Assembly (NCBI GenBank): GCA_024681495.1 | Contig: JAILAS010000204.1 | Location: 1 to 16,653 of the forward strand | Length of the DNA: 16,653 nt | Source: Eubacterium sp. | GTDB taxonomy: Bacteria; Bacillota; Clostridia; Lachnospirales; Lachnospiraceae | Reading direction: 5' to 3' | Shown here: positions 1-6,419 of the stretch, piece by piece | How the letters are laid out: the number at the start of each line of letters is the position of its first letter | Numbering within the stretch: position 1 is the first letter of the stretch | Translations under genes and position numbers: made by a program | Notes under the pieces: model-generated | What the model was told of the DNA's origin: nothing | The model's database searches: none | What the model saw: only the letters and a program-made list of their open reading frames with translations

Positions 1-351
1 GCCCTCGTAGTGGCCGCACAGGAGGATCAGGTCATCGTCCTGTGCGAAAGACACCGCGTCGGCCTGCTTGAAAACCGACGCCGCCGGAGTGAGATAGACA
101 GTCCTGGGCTTATAGCCGATCTTCTTTACCGTGGCCTCCCACGCGTCGTAGACGGGCTGCGCCTGCATGAGCATGCCCGCGCCGCCGCCGTACGGGTAGT
201 CGTCCACCTTCTTGTGCTTCTCGGCCGAATAGTCCCTGATGTTTATGGCCTCTACGCTGATTATCCCCTTCTCGGCGGCCCTGCCGATAATGCTGGTGGC
301 CGCCACCGTCTCGATGAGCTCGGGGAAAAGGGTCAATACGTGAAATCTCAT
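1..351 (-). CDS. trmD: TrmD, tRNA (guanine-37-N1)-methyltransferase, N-terminal part
   Basis: This enzyme uses S-adenosylmethionine to methylate G37 beside the anticodon, which prevents +1 frameshifting. The 117 visible residues begin MRFHVLTLFPE and run through DYPYGGGAGM to LCGHYEG at the window edge. These are hallmark segments of the TrmD/SPOUT fold, the last one leading into the trefoil knot that binds the cofactor. The family is about 240 residues long, so roughly half the gene lies outside the window; nothing visible suggests it is broken. The ATG at 351-349 overlaps the rimM stop codon as ATGA, which indicates translational coupling. It is the last visible gene of the ylxM-ffh-rpsP-khpA-rimM-trmD operon. 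The identification is firm. Confidence 0.96.
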   Translation of the reverse strand, partial: MRFHVLTLFPELIETVAATSIIGRAAEKGIISVEAINIRDYSAEKHKKVDDYPYGGGAGMLMQAQPVYDAWEATVKKIGYKPRTVYLTPAASVFKQADAVSFAQDDDLILLCGHYEG

Positions 352-875
352 TCCCTAAGTCCTTTCATTAGCTTCACTTCCACTCTGCCGCCGTCCACGT
401 CCACGTTGAGTACACACTGCCTTATGGCGGGGATGAGGATCTCCTTCCCGTCTGGAGGAGTCACCACGTAGACGTCGTTGGCGCCCGTGGTGATTACGTC
501 GGTAATCTCCCCGAGGTCTTCGCCCTCGTCGGTAAAGCACTCGCAGCCAATGAGGTCTGCAATAAAGTATTCATTATCCTCGAGCTCGACCCTGTTGTCC
601 TTCGTGACAAAGAGGCCGCAGCGGAGGTATTTTTCCACGTCGTTTATATTGTCGTACCCCTTGAACTTCAGAATGACGAGGTTCTTCTGGGGGCGGGCGG
701 ACGCTACCTCCAGCGAAATCCGCTCGTTTTTATATATGAGGATGAGGTCCTTCATTCCGTCGAACCTGCTGACGTCGTCGGTCAGCGGAAAGACCTTCAC
801 CTCCCCACGCAGTCCGTGGGTCTTAATTATAGCTCCCACCTGATACAGATCGTCGGGGACTTTAATCTCTTTCAT
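348..875 (-). CDS. rimM: RimM, 16S rRNA processing / 30S maturation factor
   Basis: RimM binds ribosomal protein S19 and helps mature the head of the 30S subunit. The 175-residue product has the usual length. An N-terminal RimM beta-barrel covers about residues 11-92, with the signature GAIIKTHGLRGEVKVFP at residues 14-30. A C-terminal PRC-barrel covers about 102-172, with TGANDVYVV at 130-138 and IPAI near 148. The ATG at 875 is preceded by AAAGG with a rather long spacer of about 13 bases, a weaker site than those of neighbouring genes. The stop overlaps the trmD start by 4 bases. Unusually for this operon, a structured repeat and an intrinsic terminator lie just upstream between khpA and rimM. 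Expression of rimM-trmD therefore depends on readthrough or on a promoter I could not identify convincingly. Confidence 0.95.
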   Translation of the reverse strand: MKEIKVPDDLYQVGAIIKTHGLRGEVKVFPLTDDVSRFDGMKDLILIYKNERISLEVASARPQKNLVILKFKGYDNINDVEKYLRCGLFVTKDNRVELEDNEYFIADLIGCECFTDEGEDLGEITDVITTGANDVYVVTPPDGKEILIPAIRQCVLNVDVDGGRVEVKLMKGLRE

Positions 876-920
876 AATATTATGTCAACCTTTCACAGAA
901 GGAAACCACGTGCAACTAAC

Positions 921-949
921 AAAAAGGCCGCGTCCGCAGGGACGCAGCC
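921..949 (-). terminator. Intrinsic terminator after khpA, upstream of rimM
   Basis: Read on the minus strand, a GC-rich hairpin is followed directly by five U residues (921-925 on plus). GGC pairs with GCC outside (947-949 with 926-928) and GCGTCC pairs with GGACGC inside (940-945 with 930-935), with one mismatch between them and a 4-base loop. It lies 84 bases downstream of the khpA stop and 46 bases upstream of the rimM start, inside what is normally one continuous operon. The structure is plain; how efficiently it terminates cannot be told from sequence. Confidence 0.75.
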
Positions 950-960
950 AATTCATCGGA

Positions 961-1034
961 TAGTCAAGACTCTAGTTTGTCATAACCCACACCTACGCTA
1001 ACGCTTAGAGGTGGGGGATCACTCCGACTGAGTT
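961..1034 (-). repeat. Structured interspersed repeat, short copy (copy 1)
   Basis: A 62-bp core (973-1034) matches 10556-10617 at 58 of 62 positions. Directly beside it a 12-bp block (961-972) is identical to 10427-10438. The minus strand can form a hairpin with 9-base arms (1017-1009 with 994-986, one mismatch) capped by CUAA-GCG-UUAG. The other copy keeps the same arms fully pairable through changes at two stem positions. The core begins with AACTCAGTCGGAG on the minus strand, and its first two bases supply the AA of the khpA stop codon. The terminator follows. It may be a decayed IS200/IS605-type end, a miniature element or a 3'-UTR RNA module; I cannot decide which. Confidence 0.8.
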
Positions 1035-1260
1035 AAACGATGTCAACAATTACCCTGACATCTTCTTTTACTGCGGCCGCCTTCACAACCGAGCGGATAG
1101 CCTTGGCAATCCTGCCCTGCTTGCCGATGACCTTGCCCATGTCTCCCTGAGCCACGTGCAGTTCAATGTAAAGGGTCTTGTCCTTCCGGGTCTCGGTGAC
1201 AACCACCTCATCGGGATTGTCTACCAGGGCCCTGGCGATGGTCTCTACCAATTCCTTCAT
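1033..1260 (-). CDS. khpA: KhpA-type KH-domain RNA-binding protein
   Basis: This is a small single-KH-domain protein of the YlqC/KhpA family. In Gram-positive bacteria, family members bind many RNAs, often with KhpB, and affect cell division and sRNA function. The 75 residues fit the family length. The KH signature VIGKQGR lies at residues 44-50, giving the GXXG loop GKQG. I chose the ATG at 1260 over an in-frame GTG at 1269 because GAGG sits 8 bases upstream and the protein then begins MKELVETIA, as homologues do; starting at the GTG would place the ribosome site inside the coding region. It follows rpsP closely, the standard arrangement in Firmicutes. Downstream, the repeat abuts the stop codon and a terminator follows. 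Confidence 0.93.
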   Translation of the reverse strand: MKELVETIARALVDNPDEVVVTETRKDKTLYIELHVAQGDMGKVIGKQGRIAKAIRSVVKAAAVKEDVRVIVDIV

Positions 1261-1272
1261 ACGCGTCACCTC

Positions 1273-1512
1273 TTACTCGACGCCGGCAAGCTTGAGAAGC
1301 TTCTCAACGGTAGCCGTAGGCTGTGCGCCGTTCTCGAGCCACTTCTTGGCAGCCTCGGTATCAACATTGTATACGCTGGGTTCCTTGGTGGGATCGTAGG
1401 TACCGATCTCCTCGATGAAACGTCCGTCTCTGGGGGATCTGGCATCAGCTACGATTATACGATAGAAGGGAGCCTTCTTCTTACCCATTCTCTTAAGTCT
1501 GATCTTTACCAT
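1273..1512 (-). CDS. rpsP: Ribosomal protein bS16
   Basis: bS16 is a component of the small ribosomal subunit that stabilises 16S rRNA during assembly. The 79 residues start MVKIRLKRMGKKKAPFYRI and contain RSPRDGRFIEEIGTYDP, the family's highly conserved N-terminal half. The acidic, alanine-rich tail ends in VEKLLKLAGVE. I chose the ATG at 1512 over an in-frame GTG at 1521 because GAGG is placed 8 bases before it and the protein then matches the usual N-terminus. The same GAGGTGA ribosome-site layout recurs before khpA, which follows closely. A 69-base gap separates it from ffh upstream. No truncation is seen. Confidence 0.97.
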   Translation of the reverse strand: MVKIRLKRMGKKKAPFYRIIVADARSPRDGRFIEEIGTYDPTKEPSVYNVDTEAAKKWLENGAQPTATVEKLLKLAGVE

Positions 1513-1581
1513 TACTTTCACCTCTTTTCAATCAAATTAATAATATATGCAATCACCGGTTAGCCGGATAATCACCGAAAC

Positions 1582-2952
1582 TTAGAAGGGAAACATTCCC
1601 TTTTTGCGTCCCATGCCTCCGAAGAGGTTTCCCAGGCCGCCCTTCTTACCTCCGCCGCCGAACTGCTTCATCATCTTACGCATCTGTTCGAACTGCTTGA
1701 GGAGGCGGTTCACCTCGGCCACCTCCACCCCGGCGCCTGCGGCAATGCGCTTCTTACGGCTGGGATTGATGATGTCGGGGTTCGACCTCTCCTTGGGAGT
1801 CATCGAGTAGATGATCCCCTCAAGGCGCGCCATTTTCTTATCGTCCATGGCGGACTCTATCTGAGACATCTGAGAGGAATTCACGCCGGGCATCATGCCC
1901 AGAATGCTGGTGAGCCCTCCCATCTTTTTCATCTGATTAAGCGACTCGAGGAAGTCGTCGAATCCGAAGGAAGCCTTCTTCATCTTCTGCTCGAGCTCTG
2001 CGGCCTTCTCCTCGTCAATGGCCTCGGATGCCTTCTCAATGAGGGTCATCACGTCGCCCATGCCCAGGATCCTGCCGGCGCATCTGTCGGGGTAGAACAC
2101 CTCCAGATCGGAGAGCTTCTCTCCCATGCCCGCATAGAATATGGGCTTGCCGGTAACGGCCTTTACGGAAAGCGCCGCACCGCCTCGTGCATCGCCGTCC
2201 ATCTTGGTGAGGATCACGCCGTCGATACCGACCTTCTCATCGAATGTCGATGCGACGTTTACAGCCTCCTGACCGGTCATGGCGTCCACCACCAGAATGC
2301 TCTGGTCAATCTCCACCGCTTCCTTTATGGCAACGAGCTCGTCCATCATGTCGTCGTCCACCTGAAGGCGTCCCGCGGTATCGAGGACAACCAGATTGAA
2401 CCCGGACTTCTTCGCATGCTCTACCGACGCTTTGGCTATGTCCACGGGGCTCTTCGAAGTTCCCATGGTGAATACATCAGCGCCGACCTTTTCAGCATTT
2501 ACCTTAAGCTGCTCTACGGCCGCCGGCCTGTAAACGTCACAGGCTACAAGCAGGGGGCGAAGTCCCCTCTTCTTCAGCTGGCCAGCCAGCTTAGCCGCCG
2601 TGGTGGTCTTACCTGCACCCTGGAGACCCATCATCATGAGGACCGTGGTCTGCGACGCGGAGCGGAGCTTCAGTTCCACGGGCTCGGAGCCCATGAGCTT
2701 CACCATCTCCTCGTTAACGATCTTAATGACCATCTGTCCGGGGTTAAGTCCCTTCATGACATCCTGGCCAATCGCGCGCGCCTCTACGTCCTTGACGAAT
2801 CTCTTTACGACCTTGAAGTTAACGTCTGCCTCAAGGAGAGCCATCCGCACCTCTTTAAGTGCCGTCTTAACGTCCTCCTCGGTGAGCATGCCCTTTCCCC
2901 GAAGAGACTTGAATACGCTTTGAAGTTTTTCCGTAAGAGAATCAAAAGCCAT
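1582..2952 (-). CDS. ffh: Ffh, signal recognition particle GTPase (SRP54)
   Basis: Ffh binds 4.5S/6S SRP RNA and hydrophobic signal sequences on ribosomes, then docks with FtsY to deliver nascent membrane proteins. The 456 residues are the full family length. An N domain (about 1-90) is followed by a G domain with P-loop GLQGAGKTT at 109-117, DVYRPAA at 139-145, DTAGR at 191-195 and TKMDGDARGG at 249-258. The methionine-rich M domain (about 300-435) contains GGLTSILGMMPG and SRKKRIAAGAG. The tail is a flexible Gly/Lys segment ending GMFPF. The start codon directly follows the ylxM stop (TAGATG), with GAGGAG inside the end of ylxM acting as ribosome site, so the two are probably coupled. Confidence 0.98.
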   Translation of the reverse strand: MAFDSLTEKLQSVFKSLRGKGMLTEEDVKTALKEVRMALLEADVNFKVVKRFVKDVEARAIGQDVMKGLNPGQMVIKIVNEEMVKLMGSEPVELKLRSASQTTVLMMMGLQGAGKTTTAAKLAGQLKKRGLRPLLVACDVYRPAAVEQLKVNAEKVGADVFTMGTSKSPVDIAKASVEHAKKSGFNLVVLDTAGRLQVDDDMMDELVAIKEAVEIDQSILVVDAMTGQEAVNVASTFDEKVGIDGVILTKMDGDARGGAALSVKAVTGKPIFYAGMGEKLSDLEVFYPDRCAGRILGMGDVMTLIEKASEAIDEEKAAELEQKMKKASFGFDDFLESLNQMKKMGGLTSILGMMPGVNSSQMSQIESAMDDKKMARLEGIIYSMTPKERSNPDIINPSRKKRIAAGAGVEVAEVNRLLKQFEQMRKMMKQFGGGGKKGGLGNLFGGMGRKKGMFPF

Positions 2953-3300
2953 CTATATCTCCTCTTCCATGGAATCCAGGATCTCTCTTATGCGGATTCC
3001 AACGCGGCCGCTCTCCCCATCGGAGGGAAGGCTGTCAGCAAGCTGCCTCAGCTCGTCGATCTGGCCCTGCATCTTCAGGAACCTGCCGAGCAGTCCCAGC
3101 TTACTCTCGTAATCGGAAAGGATCTTATCGCACCTCTTTATCAGGTCGTGCGCCCCCTGCCGTGTGATGCCATGCTTATCGGCTATCTCCGAAAGCGACA
3201 TATCGCTCTCGACCAGGTCGAGGTACACGCTCTGCTGATGGTTGGTGAGGAGCTCTCCGTATATATCGAAAAGCATGCCTCTTTCGACGATTCTTTCCAT
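2953..3300 (-). CDS. ylxM: YlxM, SRP-associated helix-turn-helix protein
   Basis: YlxM-family proteins are small helix-turn-helix proteins encoded beside ffh; in streptococci a homologue modulates SRP assembly and GTPase activity. Residues 8-26 (GMLFDIYGELLTNHQQSVY) match the family's N-terminal signature, and the HTH lies around residues 34-55 (MSLSEIADKHGITRQGAHD). The tail is a helical, acidic segment. I start at the ATG at 3300, giving 115 residues, because this aligns with family N-termini. The longer frame back to a TTG at 3339 is rejected because that TTGACA is the -35 box of the promoter. The -10 box ends only 10 bases before this ATG and no ribosome site is visible, so the mRNA appears nearly leaderless. 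An ATG at 3276 is a weaker alternative. Confidence 0.9.
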   Translation of the reverse strand: MERIVERGMLFDIYGELLTNHQQSVYLDLVESDMSLSEIADKHGITRQGAHDLIKRCDKILSDYESKLGLLGRFLKMQGQIDELRQLADSLPSDGESGRVGIRIREILDSMEEEI

Positions 3301-3310
3301 AACGAATGCT

Positions 3311-3339
3311 ATTTTAACCCCTGCCGGGCGGGGTGTCAA
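3311..3339 (-). promoter_or_regulatory. Sigma-A-type promoter of the ylxM-ffh operon
   Basis: The -35 box is a perfect TTGACA (3339-3334) and the -10 box is TAAAAT (3316-3311), separated by exactly 17 bases. The spacer carries an imperfect GC-rich dyad with CCCC and GGGG ends. The predicted transcript starts about 4-6 bases before the ylxM ATG. This is one of the best promoter matches in the window. Confidence 0.85.
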
Positions 3340-3448
3340 GTGTTTTTTCTTTACACCCCCGGAATCGTCTTGCCGGGGGGCGGGGATGTCCTGACGGCGG
3401 ACCGGATTGTCCCCCGATACGTCTTATGTAATCATCGAAAATGTTTAC

Positions 3449-3477
3449 TTTACTATGGAAGTAATTTACTGTAAAAT
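3449..3477 (+). promoter_or_regulatory. Promoter of the CoA-transferase gene
   Basis: A -35-like TTTACT (3449-3454) is followed after 17 bases by a -10 box TAAAAT (3472-3477), predicting a leader of roughly 50 bases. TTTACT also occurs at 3444 and 3465, so an alternative -35 is possible. The leader ends in AAGGAG placed 6 bases before the ATG at 3534. The stretch upstream (3340-3440) holds GC-rich dyads but no gene. Confidence 0.55.
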
Positions 3478-3533
3478 TAACAACAGTGCACAATAGACGG
3501 CATTTGGTCTAACTACACGATAAGGAGAAAACA

Positions 3534-4874
3534 ATGAACGAATTCTACAACGAATATCAGCAGAAGCTCACCACGGCGGACGAGGCTGTAAAATGCGTCA
3601 AGTCCGGCGACTGGGTTGACTACGCATGGAACCTGGCTGTGCCCATCGAGCTCGACATCGCCCTGGCTAAGAGGGCTCCCGAGCTCACCGACGTAAAGAT
3701 CAAGGGCGGCCTGTGCATGCATCCCCTCGCGGTATGTGACCTCGAGGACGCTGCGGCACACTTCACCTACAACAGCGCTCACTGCAGCGGCGTGGAGCGC
3801 AAGCACCTGGCTCCCAAGGGAAATGTTTACTACACTCCCATCCGCTACTCGGAGCTCCCCTACTACTACGACAACATGGCCGAAAACGACGTCATGATGA
3901 TCCGTACATGTCCCATGGACGACCACGGATTCTTCAACTTCGGCCCCAACACCTCTCACCTGGCAGCGGCAGCCGCTCACTCGAAGAAGATCATCATCGA
4001 GGTGAACGAGAACATGCCCCGTTGCCTGGGCGGATTCGACCAGGAGATTCACATCTCTCAGGTAGACGCCATCGTAGAGAGCGCCAACCAGCCCATGGAG
4101 ACCGTTGGCGACGCAGATCCTTCGGATCAGGACATTAAGATCGCCAAGTTCATCTTCGAGGAACTCTCCGACGGATGCTGCCTGCAGCTCGGAATCGGAA
4201 AGACACCGAACGCCGTTGGATCCATGATCGCGGAGTCCGACCTCAAGGACCTCGGAGTTCAGACCGAGATGTACGTAAACGCGTTCATGAAGCTCGCGAA
4301 GGCCGGTAAGATAACCGGAAAGAACAAGCCATTCGACGTGGGCCGCCAGTCCTACGCTTTTGCGGCCGGTTCGCAGGAGATGTACGACTACCTGGACAAT
4401 AACCCCGAGTGCATGGCCGCTCCCGTGTCCTACACTAACGACATCGCTCACCTGCAGCAGATTCCCAAGTTCATGTCCATCAACTCCGGAATCAACGTGG
4501 ATCTCTTCGGCCAGGTGGCCTCCGAGACCGCAGGCCTTCGCCACATTTCCGGCGCGGGCGGACAGCAGGACTTCGTAATGGGCGCATACCTCTCACCCGG
4601 CGGAAAGAGCTTCCTTTGCATCCCCGCAGTCAGGGTAGGCAAGGACGGGACGAAGACATCGAACATCGTTCCCACCCTTCCCACAGGCGCCATCGCCACC
4701 TGCACGCGTACGAACACCCACTTCGTGGTTACCGAGTTCGGAAAGGTTAACCTCAAGGGTCTTAGCACCTGGGAGCGTGCGGAGAAGCTCATCGAAATCG
4801 CCGATCCCTCCTTCTACGACGAGCTCGTAGCACAGGCAGAGCAGATGGGCATCTGGAGAAAGTGCAATAAATAA
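3534..4874 (+). CDS. Butyryl-CoA:acetate-type CoA-transferase (acetyl-CoA hydrolase/transferase family)
   Basis: Enzymes of this group move CoA between acyl groups, typically butyryl-CoA plus acetate giving butyrate plus acetyl-CoA in gut butyrate producers; close relatives use 4-hydroxybutyrate. The 446 residues match the family length. Visible signatures are GDWVDY (25-30), PIRYSELP (102-109), HGFFNFGPNTSHL (131-143), IIIEVNENMPRCLGG (153-167), LQLGIGKTPNAVGS (218-230) and ISGAGGQQDFVMGAYLS (338-354). Glu245 in TEMYVNAF aligns with the glutamate that forms the CoA-thioester intermediate. C-terminal VTEFGKVNLKGLSTWERAE closely resembles Roseburia But as I recall it. Codons strongly favour C/G-ending synonyms, suggesting high expression. 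The gene is monocistronic, with an AAGGAG ribosome site and a terminator right after. The family is firm; acetate versus 4-hydroxybutyrate specificity is inferred. Confidence 0.85.
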   Translation: MNEFYNEYQQKLTTADEAVKCVKSGDWVDYAWNLAVPIELDIALAKRAPELTDVKIKGGLCMHPLAVCDLEDAAAHFTYNSAHCSGVERKHLAPKGNVYYTPIRYSELPYYYDNMAENDVMMIRTCPMDDHGFFNFGPNTSHLAAAAAHSKKIIIEVNENMPRCLGGFDQEIHISQVDAIVESANQPMETVGDADPSDQDIKIAKFIFEELSDGCCLQLGIGKTPNAVGSMIAESDLKDLGVQTEMYVNAFMKLAKAGKITGKNKPFDVGRQSYAFAAGSQEMYDYLDNNPECMAAPVSYTNDIAHLQQIPKFMSINSGINVDLFGQVASETAGLRHISGAGGQQDFVMGAYLSPGGKSFLCIPAVRVGKDGTKTSNIVPTLPTGAIATCTRTNTHFVVTEFGKVNLKGLSTWERAEKLIEIADPSFYDELVAQAEQMGIWRKCNK

Positions 4875-4883
4875 TCGAAACGC

Positions 4884-4927
4884 AAAAAAGACCGTCGCCC
4901 TCAAAACGAGGTGACGGTCTTTCTTTT
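4884..4927. terminator. Bidirectional intrinsic terminator between convergent genes
   Basis: Arms AAAGACCGTC (4887-4896) and GACGGTCTTT (4913-4922), continued inward by CCTC/GAGG, enclose a short A-rich loop. Runs of T on the plus side (to 4927) and A on the other side (from 4884) give a U-tract in both reading directions. It can serve the CoA-transferase gene (+) and the phosphoesterase gene (-), whose stops lie about 10 and 20 bases away. Confidence 0.9.
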
Positions 4928-4946
4928 TAGCTTGTAACTCTGACGA

Positions 4947-6278
4947 TTATCTTCGATCGACAGTGATTGCTTTCTTCTCCACGTCGCTCTTACCAAATGC
5001 GTTTACAGCATATACCTCAACCATAAGCTTTTTACCCGCAGGCGCGCCTAAATCCACATGCGTATCCTCAACTTTTCTGGTCATCCACGCACCGTTTCCG
5101 AAGCAGTATTTTATGATATATTCAACTGCACGATCCGAACCGGCGAATGAAACGCGCACTTTAGCGCCGGCCATGTTTTTGAGATTTACTTTTCCAACAC
5201 AGGGAAACAGTTCCCTTGCATATGAAGGATGGCTCAAAACGCGCTTAACAGTAGTCTGTACCTTTACCGTATCCTCGGTAACATCATCGTCCTCACCCGC
5301 TACGTCAGCTTTATAAAGAATGATCTTGTCGTTCTTTATCTGTAAGATTGATGAGGTGGCATCCGTCTTAATATATCCGGCTGTACAATATGTAAAATTA
5401 ATCTCTTTTTCGTCCGACCCGAATACATTGATTGTGTCACCTACGTTGTATAGATACTCTGTTGTATCGATTGTGTGATTATGTCCATGGAAGAAGAACA
5501 CGTTTCTAACGACCGGATCGTCTACAGTACGACCGCCGGAAGCAGCCCATACCAGGGAATCATACATATCGTTCGCAGCTGTTTCCGTGATTGATCTGGA
5601 CGTATCAAAGGGAACATGTGAGATAAACACGATTGGCATTCTCGGGTCAAGCCTGCCAACGAAGTCCTTAAACTCCTCAAGTGCCTCCTCAAGCTGCTCC
5701 GGGCTTCCCTCTTCGCCGGTATCTCTGTCAACCTCGGGAATGTAATCCTGGGGAAGATAGAACACTGCGTAGTTTCCAACGATCTCGCCGTAAGCCTCCG
5801 TAACGAGAACACCGGCATCATCGACAGCGCCGAGATCATGTGCGGCCTCCAGGATTTTTACCTTTGTACGCGGAAATACGCATGTAATATCATCAACCAC
5901 ATCACTCGTCAGAAACTCAGGTGCGTCTCCGCCGCGCTCGCCGACCATATCTCCTCCGGCACACACACCGCACGGGAAAAGATGCTCAGATCCGATAAGG
6001 CTCATATTGGCTGTCAAAAGATCGGGATTCGCATGCCTGTCTGTGAAAACAGCATATACATTCTTATCGACCTGATTGTAAGAGATTATCGTCTCTTCCT
6101 CTGTGGTTTCCACATCCGTGCTTTCCACATCCGTGGTTTCCGCATCTGTTGTCCCCGTTTCAGATGTGGTTTCAGCAAAGATAACCTGCGCCTGCATGAG
6201 GATTGCAAGTGCTGCGCACAATGCAAAAGTCACCGCATTCCTGCCTACAAGCTTACCAATTTTTTTCACATTCTTCAT
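4947..6278 (-). CDS. Secreted calcineurin-like metallophosphoesterase with C-terminal Ig/FnIII-like domain
   Basis: The N-terminus has a basic start, a hydrophobic stretch (about 14-35) and a likely signal-peptidase site after QVIFA. A Thr/Glu/Asp-rich linker (36-64) follows, built from 5-residue repeats. The catalytic region shows calcineurin-type metal motifs in order: D80-R-H82, GD at 109-110, AAHD at 145-148, SH at 220-221 and GHNH at 265-268. The third motif is normally GNHD/E; here the Asn position is Ala, so activity may be altered. Residues about 345-443 look like a beta-sandwich binding domain (AVEYIIKYCF, MVEVYAVNAFGKSDVEKKAI). The ATG has a strong AAGGAGGG ribosome site. The natural substrate is unknown; extracellular phosphate-ester or nucleotide cleavage is a guess. 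It lies downstream of a LysR-type regulator gene. Confidence 0.78.
   Translation of the reverse strand: MKNVKKIGKLVGRNAVTFALCAALAILMQAQVIFAETTSETGTTDAETTDVESTDVETTEEETIISYNQVDKNVYAVFTDRHANPDLLTANMSLIGSEHLFPCGVCAGGDMVGERGGDAPEFLTSDVVDDITCVFPRTKVKILEAAHDLGAVDDAGVLVTEAYGEIVGNYAVFYLPQDYIPEVDRDTGEEGSPEQLEEALEEFKDFVGRLDPRMPIVFISHVPFDTSRSITETAANDMYDSLVWAASGGRTVDDPVVRNVFFFHGHNHTIDTTEYLYNVGDTINVFGSDEKEINFTYCTAGYIKTDATSSILQIKNDKIILYKADVAGEDDDVTEDTVKVQTTVKRVLSHPSYARELFPCVGKVNLKNMAGAKVRVSFAGSDRAVEYIIKYCFGNGAWMTRKVEDTHVDLGAPAGKKLMVEVYAVNAFGKSDVEKKAITVDRR
6103..6147 (-). repeat. Three tandem 15-bp repeats in the phosphoesterase linker
   Basis: Three 15-base units (6103-6117, 6118-6132, 6133-6147) differ at only a few bases and encode the pentapeptide series TTDAE-TTDVE-STDVE in the region just after the signal peptide. 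The unit length keeps the frame, so copy-number change would lengthen or shorten the linker without breaking the gene. Confidence 0.8.
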
Positions 6279-6315
6279 TTTATACCCTCCTTTGTGAAAT
6301 GCTGTTACAACAAAA

Positions 6316-6345
6316 ATTCTAATTCACAAAGACGGTGTATAACAA
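6316..6345 (-). promoter_or_regulatory. Candidate promoter of the phosphoesterase gene
   Basis: TTGTTA (6345-6340) and TAGAAT (6321-6316) are separated by 18 bases on the minus strand, about 38 bases upstream of the ATG at 6278. The 141-base gap after the LysR gene and this promoter suggest independent transcription of the phosphoesterase. Confidence 0.5.
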
Positions 6346-6419
6346 CGCAAAAAACGGAAACCCTGTCCTACATTTTCTCGAACGCAAAATCACCTCAGCG
6401 CATTATTCTCATATCCGTT

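Noticed and set aside
10..471. Plus-strand open frame opposite trmD/rimM
   Set aside because: It is antisense to two unmistakable conserved genes and has no ribosome site or recognisable motif.
1513..1581. Short hairpin CCGG-CTAA-CCGG and AT-rich stretch between ffh and rpsP as an internal promoter or attenuator
   Set aside because: The stem is only 4 bp and the candidate boxes (TTATCC, TATATT) are weak; not supportable alone.
3301..3339. Extended ylxM N-terminus starting at a TTG at 3339
   Set aside because: The TTG is the first half of the -35 box and the extra residues do not resemble YlxM family N-termini.
3340..3440. GC-rich dyads in the divergent intergenic region (for example CCCCCGG...CCGGGGG near 3354-3377)
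   Set aside because: Neither has a T-run in a useful direction and no gene ends here, so I cannot call a terminator or an operator.
2416..3474. Long plus-strand frame (352 codons) opposite ffh and ylxM
   Set aside because: It is a shadow of GC-rich coding sequence on the other strand; it has low-complexity composition and no domain signature.
3513..4544. Long minus-strand frame (343 codons) opposite the CoA-transferase
   Set aside because: It arises from strong C/G third-position bias in the real gene. The translation is Val/Leu/Gly/His-rich with no family features.
6346..6419. Possible terminator after the LysR gene using AAACGGA and TCCGTTT
   Set aside because: The arms are more than 50 bases apart with no compact stem, so it is not a convincing intrinsic terminator.
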